This document shows positions 1 to 9,193 of a stretch of DNA of 64,000 bases, piece by piece. Origin of the DNA: Nocardia alba NBRC 108234 (GTDB taxonomy: Bacteria; Actinomycetota; Actinomycetes; Mycobacteriales; Mycobacteriaceae); NCBI RefSeq assembly GCF_001612665.1, contig NZ_BDAX01000039.1, positions 1-64,000 of the forward strand, given 5' to 3'. The translations under genes and the position numbers were made by a program. Numbering within the stretch: position 1 is the stretch's first letter; each line of letters starts with the position of its first letter. The notes under the pieces are model-generated. The model saw only the letters and a program-made list of their open reading frames with translations, was not told the DNA's origin and did no database searches.

Positions 1-60
1 CCCGGGAACCCCGGCGGACCACTATGTCCGATTCCCCTGTGGGCCCCGTCACCCTGGAGT

Positions 61-79
61 ATGTTGTCGAGAACAACAT
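61..79. promoter_or_regulatory. candidate ROK operator upstream of xylF
   Basis: A perfect inverted repeat lies here: ATGTTGT, a 5-base spacer, then ACAACAT. A TANNNT hexamer (TATGTT, 60-65) overlaps its left arm and could be the -10 of the operon. The operon ends with a ROK-family repressor gene, and such repressors usually bind palindromes at their own operon promoter, so this is the best operator candidate. The assignment is inference; only the symmetry is seen. Confidence 0.45.
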
Positions 80-131
80 TCGCTCCAGCTCGACCGCCCG
101 TAGGCGGTGGTTCCACGAAAGGCCCACGCTC

Positions 132-1214
132 ATGCGTCAGGGAATCTTCGGCATCGCGGCCGTCTCGATCGCACTTCTCACCACGCTCACCGCCTGCGGC
201 GACGACACTTCCAACTCGGGGGGCAGCGGCGCTGAGATCGGCGTCATCCTGCCCGACAGCAAGACCTCGGCGCGGTGGGAGACGGCCGACCGCAAGTACC
301 TCCAGCAGGCGTTCGACGCCGCGGGGATCAAGGCCGACATCCAGAATGCCCAGGGCGACAAGAACTCCTTTCAAACGATCGCCGATCAGATGATCACCAA
401 CGGCGCCTCGGTGCTGATGATCACCAACCTCGACAGCGGCACCGGCAAGGCGGTCATCCAGAAGGCCAAGGCCCAGGGCGTGACCGTGATCGACTACGAC
501 CGGCTGACCCTCGGCGGCGGCGCGCCGTACTACGTGTCGTTCGACAACGTGAAAGTCGGCGAGCTGATGGGCAACGGCCTGGCGAAGTGCCTGGCCGACA
601 AGCAGGCGGCGAAGCCGGTCGTGGCCTACCTCAACGGCGGACCGACCGATAACAACGCCGCCCTGTTCAAGAGCGGGTACGACGGTGCGCTGAAGCCGAA
701 GTTCGCTGCTGGCGAGTACCTGAAGGGTCCGGATCAGGCCGTCCCGGAATGGGATAACACCAAGGCGGGCACCATCTTCGAGCAGATGCTCACCGGTACG
801 CCGAACCTCGGCGGCACCGTCGCGGCCAACGACGGTCTGGCCAACGCGGCCATCGCGGTGCTGAAGAAGCAGAAGCTGAACGGGCAGATTCCGGTGACCG
901 GTCAGGATGCCACGGTCCAGGGGCTGCAGAACGTCCTGGCGGGCGATCAGTGCATGACCGTGTACAAGGCGATCAAGCTCGAGGCCGCCGCGGGCGCGAA
1001 GCTGGCGATCGCGCTGGCCAGGGGCGAGAAGGGGGAGGCGCCGAGCACCGTCGACGATCCTGAGGCCAAGACGAAGGTGCCCGCTGTGCTGCTCGAGCCG
1101 AAGGCGATCTTCAAGAACAACGTCAACGACGTCGTCGCGGACGGTTTCGTCGACAAGGCCGAGCTGTGCACCGGTGAGTTCACCAAGCTCTGCGCGGATA
1201 ACGGCGTCCGCTGA
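132..1214 (+). CDS. xylF: xylose-type sugar ABC transporter substrate-binding lipoprotein
   Basis: Periplasmic-binding-protein-like receptor (360 aa) that captures a sugar outside the membrane and delivers it to the XylG/XylH complex. The start at 132 gives a clean lipoprotein signal (hydrophobic stretch, then LTAC lipobox near residue 20) and has a GAAAGG ribosome site just upstream; the frame stays open to 24, but that start would bury the signal peptide. The body matches E. coli XylF closely: YVSFDNVKVGEL, GQDATVQGLQ with MTVYK after it, and a KNNVNDVVADGF tail. The stop overlaps the xylG start (ATGA). D-xylose is the likeliest ligand by similarity, but related sugars cannot be excluded. 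Confidence 0.85.
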   Translation: MRQGIFGIAAVSIALLTTLTACGDDTSNSGGSGAEIGVILPDSKTSARWETADRKYLQQAFDAAGIKADIQNAQGDKNSFQTIADQMITNGASVLMITNLDSGTGKAVIQKAKAQGVTVIDYDRLTLGGGAPYYVSFDNVKVGELMGNGLAKCLADKQAAKPVVAYLNGGPTDNNAALFKSGYDGALKPKFAAGEYLKGPDQAVPEWDNTKAGTIFEQMLTGTPNLGGTVAANDGLANAAIAVLKKQKLNGQIPVTGQDATVQGLQNVLAGDQCMTVYKAIKLEAAAGAKLAIALARGEKGEAPSTVDDPEAKTKVPAVLLEPKAIFKNNVNDVVADGFVDKAELCTGEFTKLCADNGVR

Positions 1215-1978
1215 TGACCGATACCCCGCTCATCGAACTGCGCGGTCTAGCGAAGAGTTTCGGCCCCGTCCATGTTCTGCACGATATCGATTTCTCCGCC
1301 TACCGCGGTGAGGTGACGGCCCTGGTCGGCGATAACGGCGCGGGCAAGTCGACCCTCGTCAAATGCATCGGCGGCACCCACGCGATCGATGCCGGTGAAG
1401 TGCTGTTCGACGGCGTGCCGGTGCAGATCGGCACGCCGCGGGATGCGGCCGCGCTGGGGATCGAGATCGTCTATCAGGATCTGGCGCTCTGCGACAACCT
1501 CGACATCGTGCAGAACATGTTCCTCGGTCGCGAGAAGAAGCACGGCATCGTGCTCGACGAATACGGCATGGAGGAGCTCGCGGGCACGACCCTGGCCGGC
1601 CTGTCGGTGCGGACGGTGACGTCCGTGCGGCAGAAGGTGGCGAGCCTGTCGGGCGGACAACGCCAGACCGTCGCCATCGCCAAGGCCGTGCTGTGGAACA
1701 GCAAGGTGGTGATTCTGGACGAGCCGACCGCGGCGCTCGGTGTCGCGCAGACCCAGCAGGTCCTCGAACTGGTGCGCCGCCTAGCCGACAAAGGTCTCGC
1801 GGTGGTGCTGATCTCGCACAATATGAACGATGTCTTCGCGGTGTCGGATCGAATCGCGGCGCTGTACCTGGGCCGGATGGCCGCACAGGTGCGGACCGCC
1901 GATGTGACGCATTCGCAGGTCGTCGAACTGATCACCGCCGGCCGCAGCGGGAGTCTCGGAATCGGGGTGCGGGCATGA
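1214..1978 (+). CDS. xylG: sugar ABC transporter ATP-binding protein, single domain
   Basis: ATPase (254 aa) that energises sugar import. Walker A GDNGAGKST is near residue 40, the signature LSGGQRQTVAIAKA near 145 and Walker B VVILDEPTAAL near 166, followed by a switch His (LISHN). Enteric XylG/MglA proteins carry two fused ABC domains of about 500 aa; this one has a single domain, as is common in actinobacteria, so it presumably works as a homodimer. ATGA overlaps with both xylF and xylH point to translational coupling. Confidence 0.85.
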   Translation: MTDTPLIELRGLAKSFGPVHVLHDIDFSAYRGEVTALVGDNGAGKSTLVKCIGGTHAIDAGEVLFDGVPVQIGTPRDAAALGIEIVYQDLALCDNLDIVQNMFLGREKKHGIVLDEYGMEELAGTTLAGLSVRTVTSVRQKVASLSGGQRQTVAIAKAVLWNSKVVILDEPTAALGVAQTQQVLELVRRLADKGLAVVLISHNMNDVFAVSDRIAALYLGRMAAQVRTADVTHSQVVELITAGRSGSLGIGVRA

Positions 1979-3216
1979 GCACGGTTGTCACGGACAAGGC
2001 CGCGGCGCCGGCCGCACCGGTGACCGAGTTGGTCACCGGCTATGTCGCGCGGATTCGCAGCGGCAATATGGGTGCGCTGCCCTCGGTCATCGCGCTGGTC
2101 GTGCTGTCGGTCGTCTTCTGGATCGCGCGACCGGTGTTCATGACCCAGGGCAATATCGCGAATCTGCTCACCCAGGGCGCCGCCATCGCGGTGATCGCCA
2201 TGGGGTTGATCTTCGTGCTGCTGCTCGGGGAGATCGATCTGTCGGCCGGCTTCACCAGTGGCGTGTGCGCCGCGGTGCTCGCGGTGCTGCTCACCGACAA
2301 GGGCTGGCCCTGGTATGCGGCGGTGCTCGTCTCGCTGCTCACCGGCGTCGTGATCGGGCTCGGCATCGGTGCGATCGTGGTGAAGATCGGGGTGCCGTCG
2401 TTCGTGGTGACGCTGGCCGCGTTCCTTGCCCTGCAGGGCGTGGCGCTGAAGATCATGGATAACGGCCGCAATATCTCGATTCATGACGAGACGATCCTGG
2501 CCATCGCGAACAAGAATGTGCCGCCGCTGCTGGGCTGGGTCATGTATCTGGTGCTGGTGGGCGGGTTCTCGTTCGTGCAGTACCGAAAGTTGCGGGCGCG
2601 CAACACACTCGGGCTGACCGGCGAGACGGCGCCGGTGGTCGCGTTGCGGATCGCCGCCGTGGCGCTTGTCGCGGGGATAGCGGTGCTGGTGCTCAATGAC
2701 GAGCGCAGTCGCAATCCGGAGGTCAATTCGCTGCGGGGTATGCCGATCGTGGTGCCGATCATCATCGCGCTGTTGCTGTTGTGGACGTTCGTGCTCAATC
2801 GGACCTCGTTCGGTAGGCATATCTACGCGGTCGGCGGCAGCGTGGAAGCGGCACGGCGCGCGGGCATTCCGGTCGATCGGATCAAGATCAGCGCTTTCGT
2901 GTTGTGCTCGACGATGGCCGCGGTCGGTGGCTTGATCGCGGCTTCGCGCGCCAACTCGGTCGATCCGAATACCGGCGGTTCCGATGTCCTGCTCACCGCT
3001 GTCGGTGCGGCGGTGATCGGTGGAACCAGTTTGTTCGGTGGTCGTGGCCGGATGCTCGACGCGGTACTCGGGGCCGCGGTGGTCGCGGTGATCAACAACG
3101 GCATGGGCCTGATGGGCTACAGCGCGGGCACGAAATTCGTTGTGACAGGATTTGTCCTGCTGCTCGCGGCGGGGGTGGACGCGCTCTCCCGTCGGCGTTC
3201 GCTGCCAGGAAGTTGA
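1975..3216 (+). CDS. xylH: sugar ABC transporter permease (XylH type)
   Basis: Integral-membrane permease of the BPD_transp_2 (RbsC/XylH) family, 413 aa, with roughly ten hydrophobic segments. The ATG at 1975 overlaps the xylG stop; the frame extends further upstream but runs through xylG. The loop GRHIYAVGGSVEAARRAGI near residues 280-300 is the conserved coupling-helix region contacting the ATPase, and the GGTSLFGG turn near the C terminus is family-typical. It forms the channel of the XylFGH importer. Confidence 0.85.
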   Translation: MSTVVTDKAAAPAAPVTELVTGYVARIRSGNMGALPSVIALVVLSVVFWIARPVFMTQGNIANLLTQGAAIAVIAMGLIFVLLLGEIDLSAGFTSGVCAAVLAVLLTDKGWPWYAAVLVSLLTGVVIGLGIGAIVVKIGVPSFVVTLAAFLALQGVALKIMDNGRNISIHDETILAIANKNVPPLLGWVMYLVLVGGFSFVQYRKLRARNTLGLTGETAPVVALRIAAVALVAGIAVLVLNDERSRNPEVNSLRGMPIVVPIIIALLLLWTFVLNRTSFGRHIYAVGGSVEAARRAGIPVDRIKISAFVLCSTMAAVGGLIAASRANSVDPNTGGSDVLLTAVGAAVIGGTSLFGGRGRMLDAVLGAAVVAVINNGMGLMGYSAGTKFVVTGFVLLLAAGVDALSRRRSLPGS

Positions 3217-3241
3217 CCATCGACCGGGAAGGCTGGGCCGG

Positions 3242-4438
3242 ATGAGGGCTGCACCCGCCCCGGACGAGATCCGAACGCGCAATCTCGCCGTCTTGCTGCG
3301 CCACGTCCATCTGAGTGGCCCGGTCTCCCGGGCGGAGCTGGCCGAGCGAATGAGCTTGAACCGCAGCACAATTCTGGCGCTGACCACCGATCTGGCCGCT
3401 GCCGGGCTGGTGAGTGAGGAACTGCCACGACAGACGGGTAGGGCCGGACGCCCCTCGCTGGTGGTGCGGCCGGAATCGGAGCGGGTGTTCGTGCTCGCGT
3501 TGGACGTCGGCGCGGACCGGCTCGCGGTGGCGCGGGTCGGTCTGGGCGGTGTGATCCTCGACCAGCGCGAAACACCGCGTGACAGTGCGGCATTCGATCC
3601 CGACGAGGTAGTCGAGTCCTTGGCGGTGCTGGCGGAGACGATGATCGGCGCGGCGGGACCCGATAGTGTCTGTGTGGGTGTCGGTCTCGCGTTCTGCGGC
3701 ATGGTCCGGCAGGGCGACGGCGTGGTGCGGTACGGGCCGAACATCGGCTGGGTGGATGTGCCGGTGGGCGCGAAACTGTCGGAGCGGCTCGGTGTGCGGG
3801 TGGTGGTCGGCAACAACGCCAATCTGGGCGCGCTCGCCGAGCGTGAGCGCGGTGTCGGTGCGGGAGTGTCGGATCTGATCTACCTGCACGGTGAGGTCGG
3901 CATCGGTGGTGGCGTCATCATGGGCGGCGAACTGCTCGGTGGTGAGGGCGGCTACGGCGGGGAGGTCGGGCACATGATCGTCAATCCGGGCGGGCGGGCG
4001 TGCCGGTGTGGTTCGCGCGGTTGCCTGGAGGCGGAGGCGGGGGAGCTGGCACTGATCGCGGTGACGGGCCGGGCCGATCTCACCGGCCGGGCGGCGGTCG
4101 AGGCGATCGTCGACGCCGCCGCCCGCGGTGACGCGACCGCCCGCGACGCGCTGCACCAGGTCGGCGACTGGCTCGGGTTCGGGGTGGCCAACCTGGTCAA
4201 TATCTTCAACCCGACGATGGTCGTGTTCGGTGGGGTACTGCGCGAGATCTACCTCGCCTCGGCCGCGCAGGTGCGCAGCCGGTTGGCCGTGAACGGGCTG
4301 TTGGCGGTCCGTGAGCGCGTCCGGCTGCGAACCTCCGCGCTGGCCGACGACGCCCCGCTGATCGGGGCCGCGGAACTGGCATTCGGCGACGTGCTGACCG
4401 ACCCACTGCAGACACTGGCACGCGCCTACGGCAGATGA
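3242..4438 (+). CDS. ROK family transcriptional repressor
   Basis: Sugar-responsive regulator (398 aa). An N-terminal winged helix-turn-helix spans about residues 10-75 (VSRAELAERMSLNRSTILAL). A ROK sugar-kinase-like domain follows with the NNANLGALAERE segment and the zinc-binding CRCGSRGCLE motif. The start at 3242 has GGGAAGG eight bases upstream. It sits 25 bp after xylH and is probably co-transcribed, so it likely represses the xyl operon until sugar binds (XylR/NagC-like logic); the palindrome at 61-79 is a candidate target. I left the symbol blank because the effector is not known. Confidence 0.85.
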   Translation: MRAAPAPDEIRTRNLAVLLRHVHLSGPVSRAELAERMSLNRSTILALTTDLAAAGLVSEELPRQTGRAGRPSLVVRPESERVFVLALDVGADRLAVARVGLGGVILDQRETPRDSAAFDPDEVVESLAVLAETMIGAAGPDSVCVGVGLAFCGMVRQGDGVVRYGPNIGWVDVPVGAKLSERLGVRVVVGNNANLGALAERERGVGAGVSDLIYLHGEVGIGGGVIMGGELLGGEGGYGGEVGHMIVNPGGRACRCGSRGCLEAEAGELALIAVTGRADLTGRAAVEAIVDAAARGDATARDALHQVGDWLGFGVANLVNIFNPTMVVFGGVLREIYLASAAQVRSRLAVNGLLAVRERVRLRTSALADDAPLIGAAELAFGDVLTDPLQTLARAYGR

Positions 4439-4461
4439 TCGATCGGCGCTGGTCTCGCGGC

Positions 4462-4467
4462 TATCGT
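4462..4467 (+). promoter_or_regulatory. -10 hexamer of a leaderless gene
   Basis: TATCGT matches the actinobacterial TANNNT -10 consensus and lies six bases before the ATG at 4474, so transcription would begin at or next to the start codon. Confidence 0.5.
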
Positions 4468-4473
4468 GAAGGA

Positions 4474-4944
4474 ATGGCGACCACAAGGATCGGCACGCAG
4501 ATCAACGCGCCGCGCTCGACTGTCTACCGCCTGATGTTGGACGCTGTCGCGATCGCGACCTGGATGCCTCCGCCGGGCGCGACGGCCGCGGTGCATCGGT
4601 TCGAGCCGAAGGAGGGCGGATCGTTCTCGGTCACCCTCAGCTATGACGAGCCGACCGAAACAGGTGAGACGCCGGTGCTGCACCACGAAGCCTTGTTCGG
4701 GAAGTTCCGCACGCTCGTGCCGAATGAGCAGGTCGTCGAGGTGCTGGAGTTCGTCACCGAGACCCCGGGGATGACAGGTGCGCAAACGGTGACCTTCACC
4801 CTGACCGATGCCGACGGCGGCACCCACCTCGACACGGTGCACGAGGGAGTTCCGGAGGGACTGAGCTCGGCTCTCAACGAGAAAACCTGGCACGACGCGT
4901 TGACGAAACTGAAGGCGCTGGCCGAGCGGGAATCGCGCGGCTGA
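4474..4944 (+). CDS. SRPBCC (AHSA1-like) domain protein
   Basis: Small soluble protein (156 aa) of the START/AHSA1 superfamily, which folds into a helix-grip cavity for hydrophobic ligands. The family pattern is visible: an N-terminal INAPRSTVYRLMLD helix after the first strand, a WMPPPG turn, a VTLSYD strand, and a C-terminal WHDALTKLKALAE helix. The start at 4474 is chosen over an upstream ATG (4435, overlapping the ROK stop) because conserved sequence begins here and a -10 hexamer is exactly placed. Ligand and role unknown. Confidence 0.8.
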   Translation: MATTRIGTQINAPRSTVYRLMLDAVAIATWMPPPGATAAVHRFEPKEGGSFSVTLSYDEPTETGETPVLHHEALFGKFRTLVPNEQVVEVLEFVTETPGMTGAQTVTFTLTDADGGTHLDTVHEGVPEGLSSALNEKTWHDALTKLKALAERESRG

Positions 4945-5127
4945 CCTTCGGCCTGCGTCGGGTTCCACCGTTCGAGCCGCTTGCGGCGCTGTTGTGCGGC
5001 ATCGATATCGAGCGACCCGCTCGCCCGGACTTCGCCACAGCACGCAGTGCGAATGTGGAGTCGGGCCTTTCGAATCAGGGAAACCTTAATGGTGTTCGGG
5101 GGCGATCACGGTTGCTTGAATTCGTTC

Positions 5128-6219
5128 ATGCACCGACCGAACACCTTTCGACCCGGCCTGCGTGGCCGCGCCACCGCCGCACTTCTCGCGATGGCAACCG
5201 TTGCGACGCTCGGCCTGACCGGCTGCGCGCGAGGCAACGACGCACCGGTCGGCACTCCAGACGCGCCACTGCCCACCGAGGTTCCACCGGGGACCACGCT
5301 CGTCGTCGCCGATCAGTCGGAACGTCTGCAGTCGGCGCTGCGACTGTCCGGAGAACTGGACAAGCTGCCGTTCAAGATCGAGTTCGCGAACTTCGTCGGC
5401 GGCCCGGCCATCCTCGAGGCCTTCCGGGCGGGCGCGGCCGACGTCGGTCAGGTCGGCGATGTGCCGCCGATCCACGCGCTGGCCGCGGGCCAGGACGTGC
5501 CGATCATCGGTTCCTATCAGACCAACCCGCAGGCCCTGAAACTCGCTGTGGCGCCGGGCCGTTCGATCAGCAAGCTCACGGATCTGAAGGGCAAGAAGAT
5601 CGCCTACGCCGAGGGCACCGCCCAGCAGGCGGCGGTGTTGAAGGCGCTCACCAAGGCGGGTCTGAAGCCCACCGATGTGGAGCTGGTCCGGCTGCAGCTG
5701 GCCGAGTTCCCTGACGCGGTCCGCACCGCTCAGGTCGACGTCGCGCCACTGATCGAACCCAACGTGACCCGGTTCCTCCGCACCGAGGGCGCCTCGCTGA
5801 TCCCGGACTCGGAGACCACGGGCATCTACAGCGGGCTCGCCTACCTGTACGCGCGCCGGGCGGTGGTCCAGGATCCGGCGAAGGCCGCCGCGACCCGTGC
5901 TCTGGTCGGCGCGTTCGTGCGGGCCTGGCAGTGGACCAACACCCATCGCGAGGAATGGGCCACCCGCTACTACGTCGGCAGCCAGAAGGTCAGCGCCGAC
6001 GATGCCAAGCGGATCGTCGAATCGCTGGGCACATACACGTTCCCGCACCTCGACCAGCAGTTGATCGCCCGCCAGCAGACCACGATCGACGCGATCGACG
6101 CCGTGGGCGAGCTGCCGAAGAAGATCAAGGCCGTGGACGGTTTCGACCTGCGCTTCGACGCCGCGGTCACCGAGGCCGTCACTGCCAGCGGAGCCGCGTT
6201 CGCACCGGCGGTGAGCTGA
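5128..6219 (+). CDS. SsuA/TauA-type ABC transporter substrate-binding lipoprotein
   Basis: Solute receptor (363 aa) of the NMT1/SsuA family (sulfonate, taurine or nitrate-type ligands). The start at 5128 gives a signal peptide ending in the lipobox LTGC near residue 29; upstream in-frame starts do not. Typical features are the FVGGPAILEAFRAGAADVGQ segment (ligand-pocket loop) near residues 90-110 and DLKGKKIAYAEGTA in the second lobe. Its stop overlaps the permease ATG. The 183 bases before it show no obvious consensus promoter. Association with a flavin monooxygenase favours organosulfur compounds; the exact ligand is inferred. Confidence 0.8.
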   Translation: MHRPNTFRPGLRGRATAALLAMATVATLGLTGCARGNDAPVGTPDAPLPTEVPPGTTLVVADQSERLQSALRLSGELDKLPFKIEFANFVGGPAILEAFRAGAADVGQVGDVPPIHALAAGQDVPIIGSYQTNPQALKLAVAPGRSISKLTDLKGKKIAYAEGTAQQAAVLKALTKAGLKPTDVELVRLQLAEFPDAVRTAQVDVAPLIEPNVTRFLRTEGASLIPDSETTGIYSGLAYLYARRAVVQDPAKAAATRALVGAFVRAWQWTNTHREEWATRYYVGSQKVSADDAKRIVESLGTYTFPHLDQQLIARQQTTIDAIDAVGELPKKIKAVDGFDLRFDAAVTEAVTASGAAFAPAVS

Positions 6220-7079
6220 TGGCCACCATCGACGCGGGGGCGCTGCGCAAGCTCAGGGCCAGCACGGCCCCGGTCGAAGCACTCGCCCCGCGTGGGCGGA
6301 GTCGGCGCAAACTGGGGCCGGGCAAGCCGATCCCGTTCGGCTTCGCCCTCGGCCCGGCCCTGCTCATCGGTACCTGGGTGGTCGGGTCCGCGATCGGCGC
6401 CATCGATCCGGAGACACTGCCCGCGCCGTGGACGGTCGCGCAGACCGCGGGCGAGCTGATCGCCGACGGTCGGTTGCAGTCCAACCTGCTGACCTCGTTG
6501 CAGCGGGCCGTGATCGGCCTCGTTCTCGGCGTGACGATCGGCGTGGTGCTCGCGCTCATCGCGGGTCTGAGCCGCATCGGTGAGGCCGTGGTCGACGGTC
6601 CGGTGCAGATCAAGCGGGCGATTCCGACGCTGGCGCTGATCCCGCTGTTCATCGTCTGGTTCGGTATCGGCGAGCAGATGAAGCTGATCGTGATCACCAC
6701 CAGCGTGCTCATCCCGATCTACATCAACACCCATGCCTACCTGCGCAGCGTCGACGCGCGCTATGTGGAACTCGCCGAGACGGTGGGGCTGTCGCGGTGG
6801 GGTTTCCTGCGGCGGATCGCGCTGCCGGGTTCGCTTCCGGGCTTCTTCCTCGGGCTGCGGCTGGCGGTGACCATCTCCTGGCTGGCGCTGGTGGTGGTCG
6901 AGCAGGTCAACGCGACCAGCGGCATCGGCTACCTGATGACGCAGGCACGCACGTACGGGCAGATCGACGTGATCGTCGTCGGCCTGGTGATCTACGGACT
7001 GCTCGGACTGTTCGGCGACCTCGCCGTGCGGGCAACGGAACGAAAGGCGCTGGCGTGGCGACAGACACTGGGCGACTGA
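6219..7079 (+). CDS. SsuC-type ABC transporter permease
   Basis: Membrane permease (286 aa, BPD_transp_1 family) with about six hydrophobic segments. The EAA coupling loop is visible as YVELAETVGLSRWGFLRRI near residues 180-200. The first ~35 residues are a polar, Arg-rich cytoplasmic lead. ATG overlaps the preceding stop (TGATG), and the last 25 bases overlap the ATPase gene, so the three transporter genes are tightly coupled. Confidence 0.85.
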   Translation: MATIDAGALRKLRASTAPVEALAPRGRSRRKLGPGKPIPFGFALGPALLIGTWVVGSAIGAIDPETLPAPWTVAQTAGELIADGRLQSNLLTSLQRAVIGLVLGVTIGVVLALIAGLSRIGEAVVDGPVQIKRAIPTLALIPLFIVWFGIGEQMKLIVITTSVLIPIYINTHAYLRSVDARYVELAETVGLSRWGFLRRIALPGSLPGFFLGLRLAVTISWLALVVVEQVNATSGIGYLMTQARTYGQIDVIVVGLVIYGLLGLFGDLAVRATERKALAWRQTLGD

Positions 7080-7819
7080 GCTCCGAGGAGCGGGTCGTCG
7101 TACGCACCCGCGCGCTGACTCGCGGCTTCGGCACGCGAATCGTGTTGAACGGCATCGATGTCGAGATCCGGCGCGGTGAGTTCGTCGCGCTGCTCGGGCG
7201 CAGCGGTTCCGGCAAGAGCACTCTGCTGCGGGCACTGGCCGAACTGGATTCGGAGGTACCCGGTTCCGGTGAGCTGACGGTGCCGACGCAGCGCGCGGTG
7301 GTGTTCCAGGATTCGCGGCTGCTGCCGTGGGCGCGCGTACTCGACAATGTGGTGCTCGGGTTGACCGGGCGCGACGCGCAGCAGCGTGGCCGGTCCGCGC
7401 TGGCCGAGGTCGGGCTGGCCGGTCGGGAAAAAGCTTGGCCGCGTCAGCTTTCCGGCGGTGAGCAGCAGCGGGTAGCGCTGGCCAGGTCGCTGGTGCGTGA
7501 GCCGGAATTGCTCTTGGCCGACGAACCGTTCGGGGCCCTGGACGCGCTCACCCGGATTCGGATGCACGCCCTGTTGCAGGCGCTGTGCGAGCGGCACCGG
7601 CCCGCCGTCTTGCTGGTCACCCACGATGTGGACGAGGCCGTGCTGCTCGCCGATCGGGTGCTGGTCCTCGACGAGGGCCGGATCACGATCGACCAGCGCG
7701 TCGAGACTCCGCGCCCGCGCAGGCACGCGCATCCGGAGTTCGTCCGGCTGCGCGACACGCTGCTGGCGGGGCTCGGCGTCGACACCACAGATTCAGAGAA
7801 AGTGAAACAGGCATCATGA
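7055..7819 (+). CDS. SsuB-type ABC transporter ATP-binding protein
   Basis: ATPase (254 aa) of the nitrate/sulfonate/taurine importer group. Walker A GRSGSGKST near residue 49, signature LSGGEQQRVALARS near 133, Walker B LLADEPFGALD near 155, and the THDVDEAV switch region. The GTG start at 7055 sits inside the end of the permease gene and has GAAAGG at good spacing; the frame opens further upstream, but that sequence is permease. The stop overlaps the monooxygenase ATG. Confidence 0.85.
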   Translation: MATDTGRLSSEERVVVRTRALTRGFGTRIVLNGIDVEIRRGEFVALLGRSGSGKSTLLRALAELDSEVPGSGELTVPTQRAVVFQDSRLLPWARVLDNVVLGLTGRDAQQRGRSALAEVGLAGREKAWPRQLSGGEQQRVALARSLVREPELLLADEPFGALDALTRIRMHALLQALCERHRPAVLLVTHDVDEAVLLADRVLVLDEGRITIDQRVETPRPRRHAHPEFVRLRDTLLAGLGVDTTDSEKVKQAS

Positions 7820-9165
7820 GCGCACCACGTCAACTGAGTCTGAACGCGTTCATCTACCCGTCCGGACACCACGAGGCGGCCTGGCGCCATCCCGACAGCA
7901 GGCCCGACCGCATCTACGACGTCTCCTATTACCAGGAGATCGGGCGTACCGCGGAGGCGGCCAAGCTCGACGCGGTGTTCTTCGCCGACGGTCCCGCCCT
8001 GCGCACCGATGTGCGCCACAATGCCGCGCCCGGCCTCGAGCCGATCACACTGCTGACCGCGATCGCCGCGGCGACAACACATCTGGGCCTGATCGCGACC
8101 GCGTCGACCACCTACTACGAGCCCTACAACCTGGCGCGGCTGTTCTCCTCGCTCGACCACATCTCCGGTGGCCGCGCGGGCTGGAACATCGTCACCACCG
8201 GAACAGATCTGGCCGCGGCCAATTTCGGGCTGGAACGGCATCCCGATCACGCCGCGCGCTATGCCCGCGCACGAGAATTCGTCGACGCGGTGGTGGGGCT
8301 GTGGGACAGCTGGGAAGACGACGCGATCGTGCTCGACCGCGCCGCCGGTGTGTACGCCGATCCGGACAAGATCCATCCGATCGATTTCGTCGGCGAACAC
8401 CTCAGTGTGCGTGGGCCTTTCAACTCCGCGCGGACACCGCAGGGACGTCCGGTACTGGTGCAGGCGGGCGCCTCGAACGAGGGCCGTGCCTTCGCCGGAA
8501 AATACGCGGAGGCCATCTTCACCGCGCACCAACGGCTTTCGGACGCGCAGTCGTTCTACGCCGACATCAAGTCCAAGGCCGCCGAGTTCGGGCGCTCCGC
8601 CGACGAGGTGAAGATCCTGCCCGGCATCAGCCCGTTCATCGCCGACACCGAGGCCGCCGCGTTGCGGTTGGAGCGTGAGTTCAACGAGTTGACGGTGCCC
8701 GAATACGGGATCAAGCAGCTGGAATCGATCACCGGTACATCGCTGCGCGGGCTCGCGCTCGACGAGCCGGTGCCCGCGGAGGTGTTCGCGGGGGCGGGCG
8801 ATGTCACCGACAACGCGCGCAGCAGATTGCAGGTGGTGGCGGGGATCGTCGAGCGGGAACGGCCGACGCTGCGTGGGTTGCTGCACCGGCTGGCCGGTGC
8901 GCGCGGGCACCGCGTGTTCGCGGGAACCCCCGAGCAGGTGGCCGACACCATCGAGGAATGGTTCACCCAGGGCGCGGCGGACGGCTTCAACGTGATGCCG
9001 CCGTACTACCCGGGTGGGCTCGAGGTCTTCGCCGAGACGGTGGTGCCGATCCTGCAGGAGCGCGGCCTGTTCCGCACCGAATACACCGGGACCACGTTGC
9101 GCGAGCACTTCGGCCTCGCGCGGCCGGAGAGCAAGTTCGCCCGCAGCGCCGCGCTGGCCGGATGA
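7816..9165 (+). CDS. NtaA/DszA-family FMN-dependent monooxygenase
   Basis: Luciferase-like (LLM) flavin monooxygenase (449 aa) of the nitrilotriacetate monooxygenase component A group, which also holds DszA, SnaA and DmoA. Recognisable pieces are YPSGHHEAAWRHP near residue 15, FFADGPALR near 55, HISGGRAGWNIVT near 115 and LVQAGASNEGRAFA near 215. Such enzymes use reduced FMN from a separate reductase; no reductase gene is adjacent. Translational coupling (ATGA) with the SsuABC-type transporter suggests it oxidises the imported compound, probably an organosulfur molecule from which sulfite is released. Confidence 0.85.
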   Translation: MSAPRQLSLNAFIYPSGHHEAAWRHPDSRPDRIYDVSYYQEIGRTAEAAKLDAVFFADGPALRTDVRHNAAPGLEPITLLTAIAAATTHLGLIATASTTYYEPYNLARLFSSLDHISGGRAGWNIVTTGTDLAAANFGLERHPDHAARYARAREFVDAVVGLWDSWEDDAIVLDRAAGVYADPDKIHPIDFVGEHLSVRGPFNSARTPQGRPVLVQAGASNEGRAFAGKYAEAIFTAHQRLSDAQSFYADIKSKAAEFGRSADEVKILPGISPFIADTEAAALRLEREFNELTVPEYGIKQLESITGTSLRGLALDEPVPAEVFAGAGDVTDNARSRLQVVAGIVERERPTLRGLLHRLAGARGHRVFAGTPEQVADTIEEWFTQGAADGFNVMPPYYPGGLEVFAETVVPILQERGLFRTEYTGTTLREHFGLARPESKFARSAALAG

Positions 9166-9193
9166 CGGTGGGCTGTTGTAGCCGACACGGCGC

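Noticed and set aside
1474..3822. 782-codon open frame on the minus strand across xylG/xylH/ROK
   Set aside because: It lies antisense to three well-recognised genes, is rich in Arg/Thr/Ser/Pro without domains, and is the usual GC-rich codon-position shadow.
4945..5127. riboswitch or operator upstream of the SsuA-like gene
   Set aside because: No convincing conserved structure, palindrome of useful length or consensus promoter could be seen.
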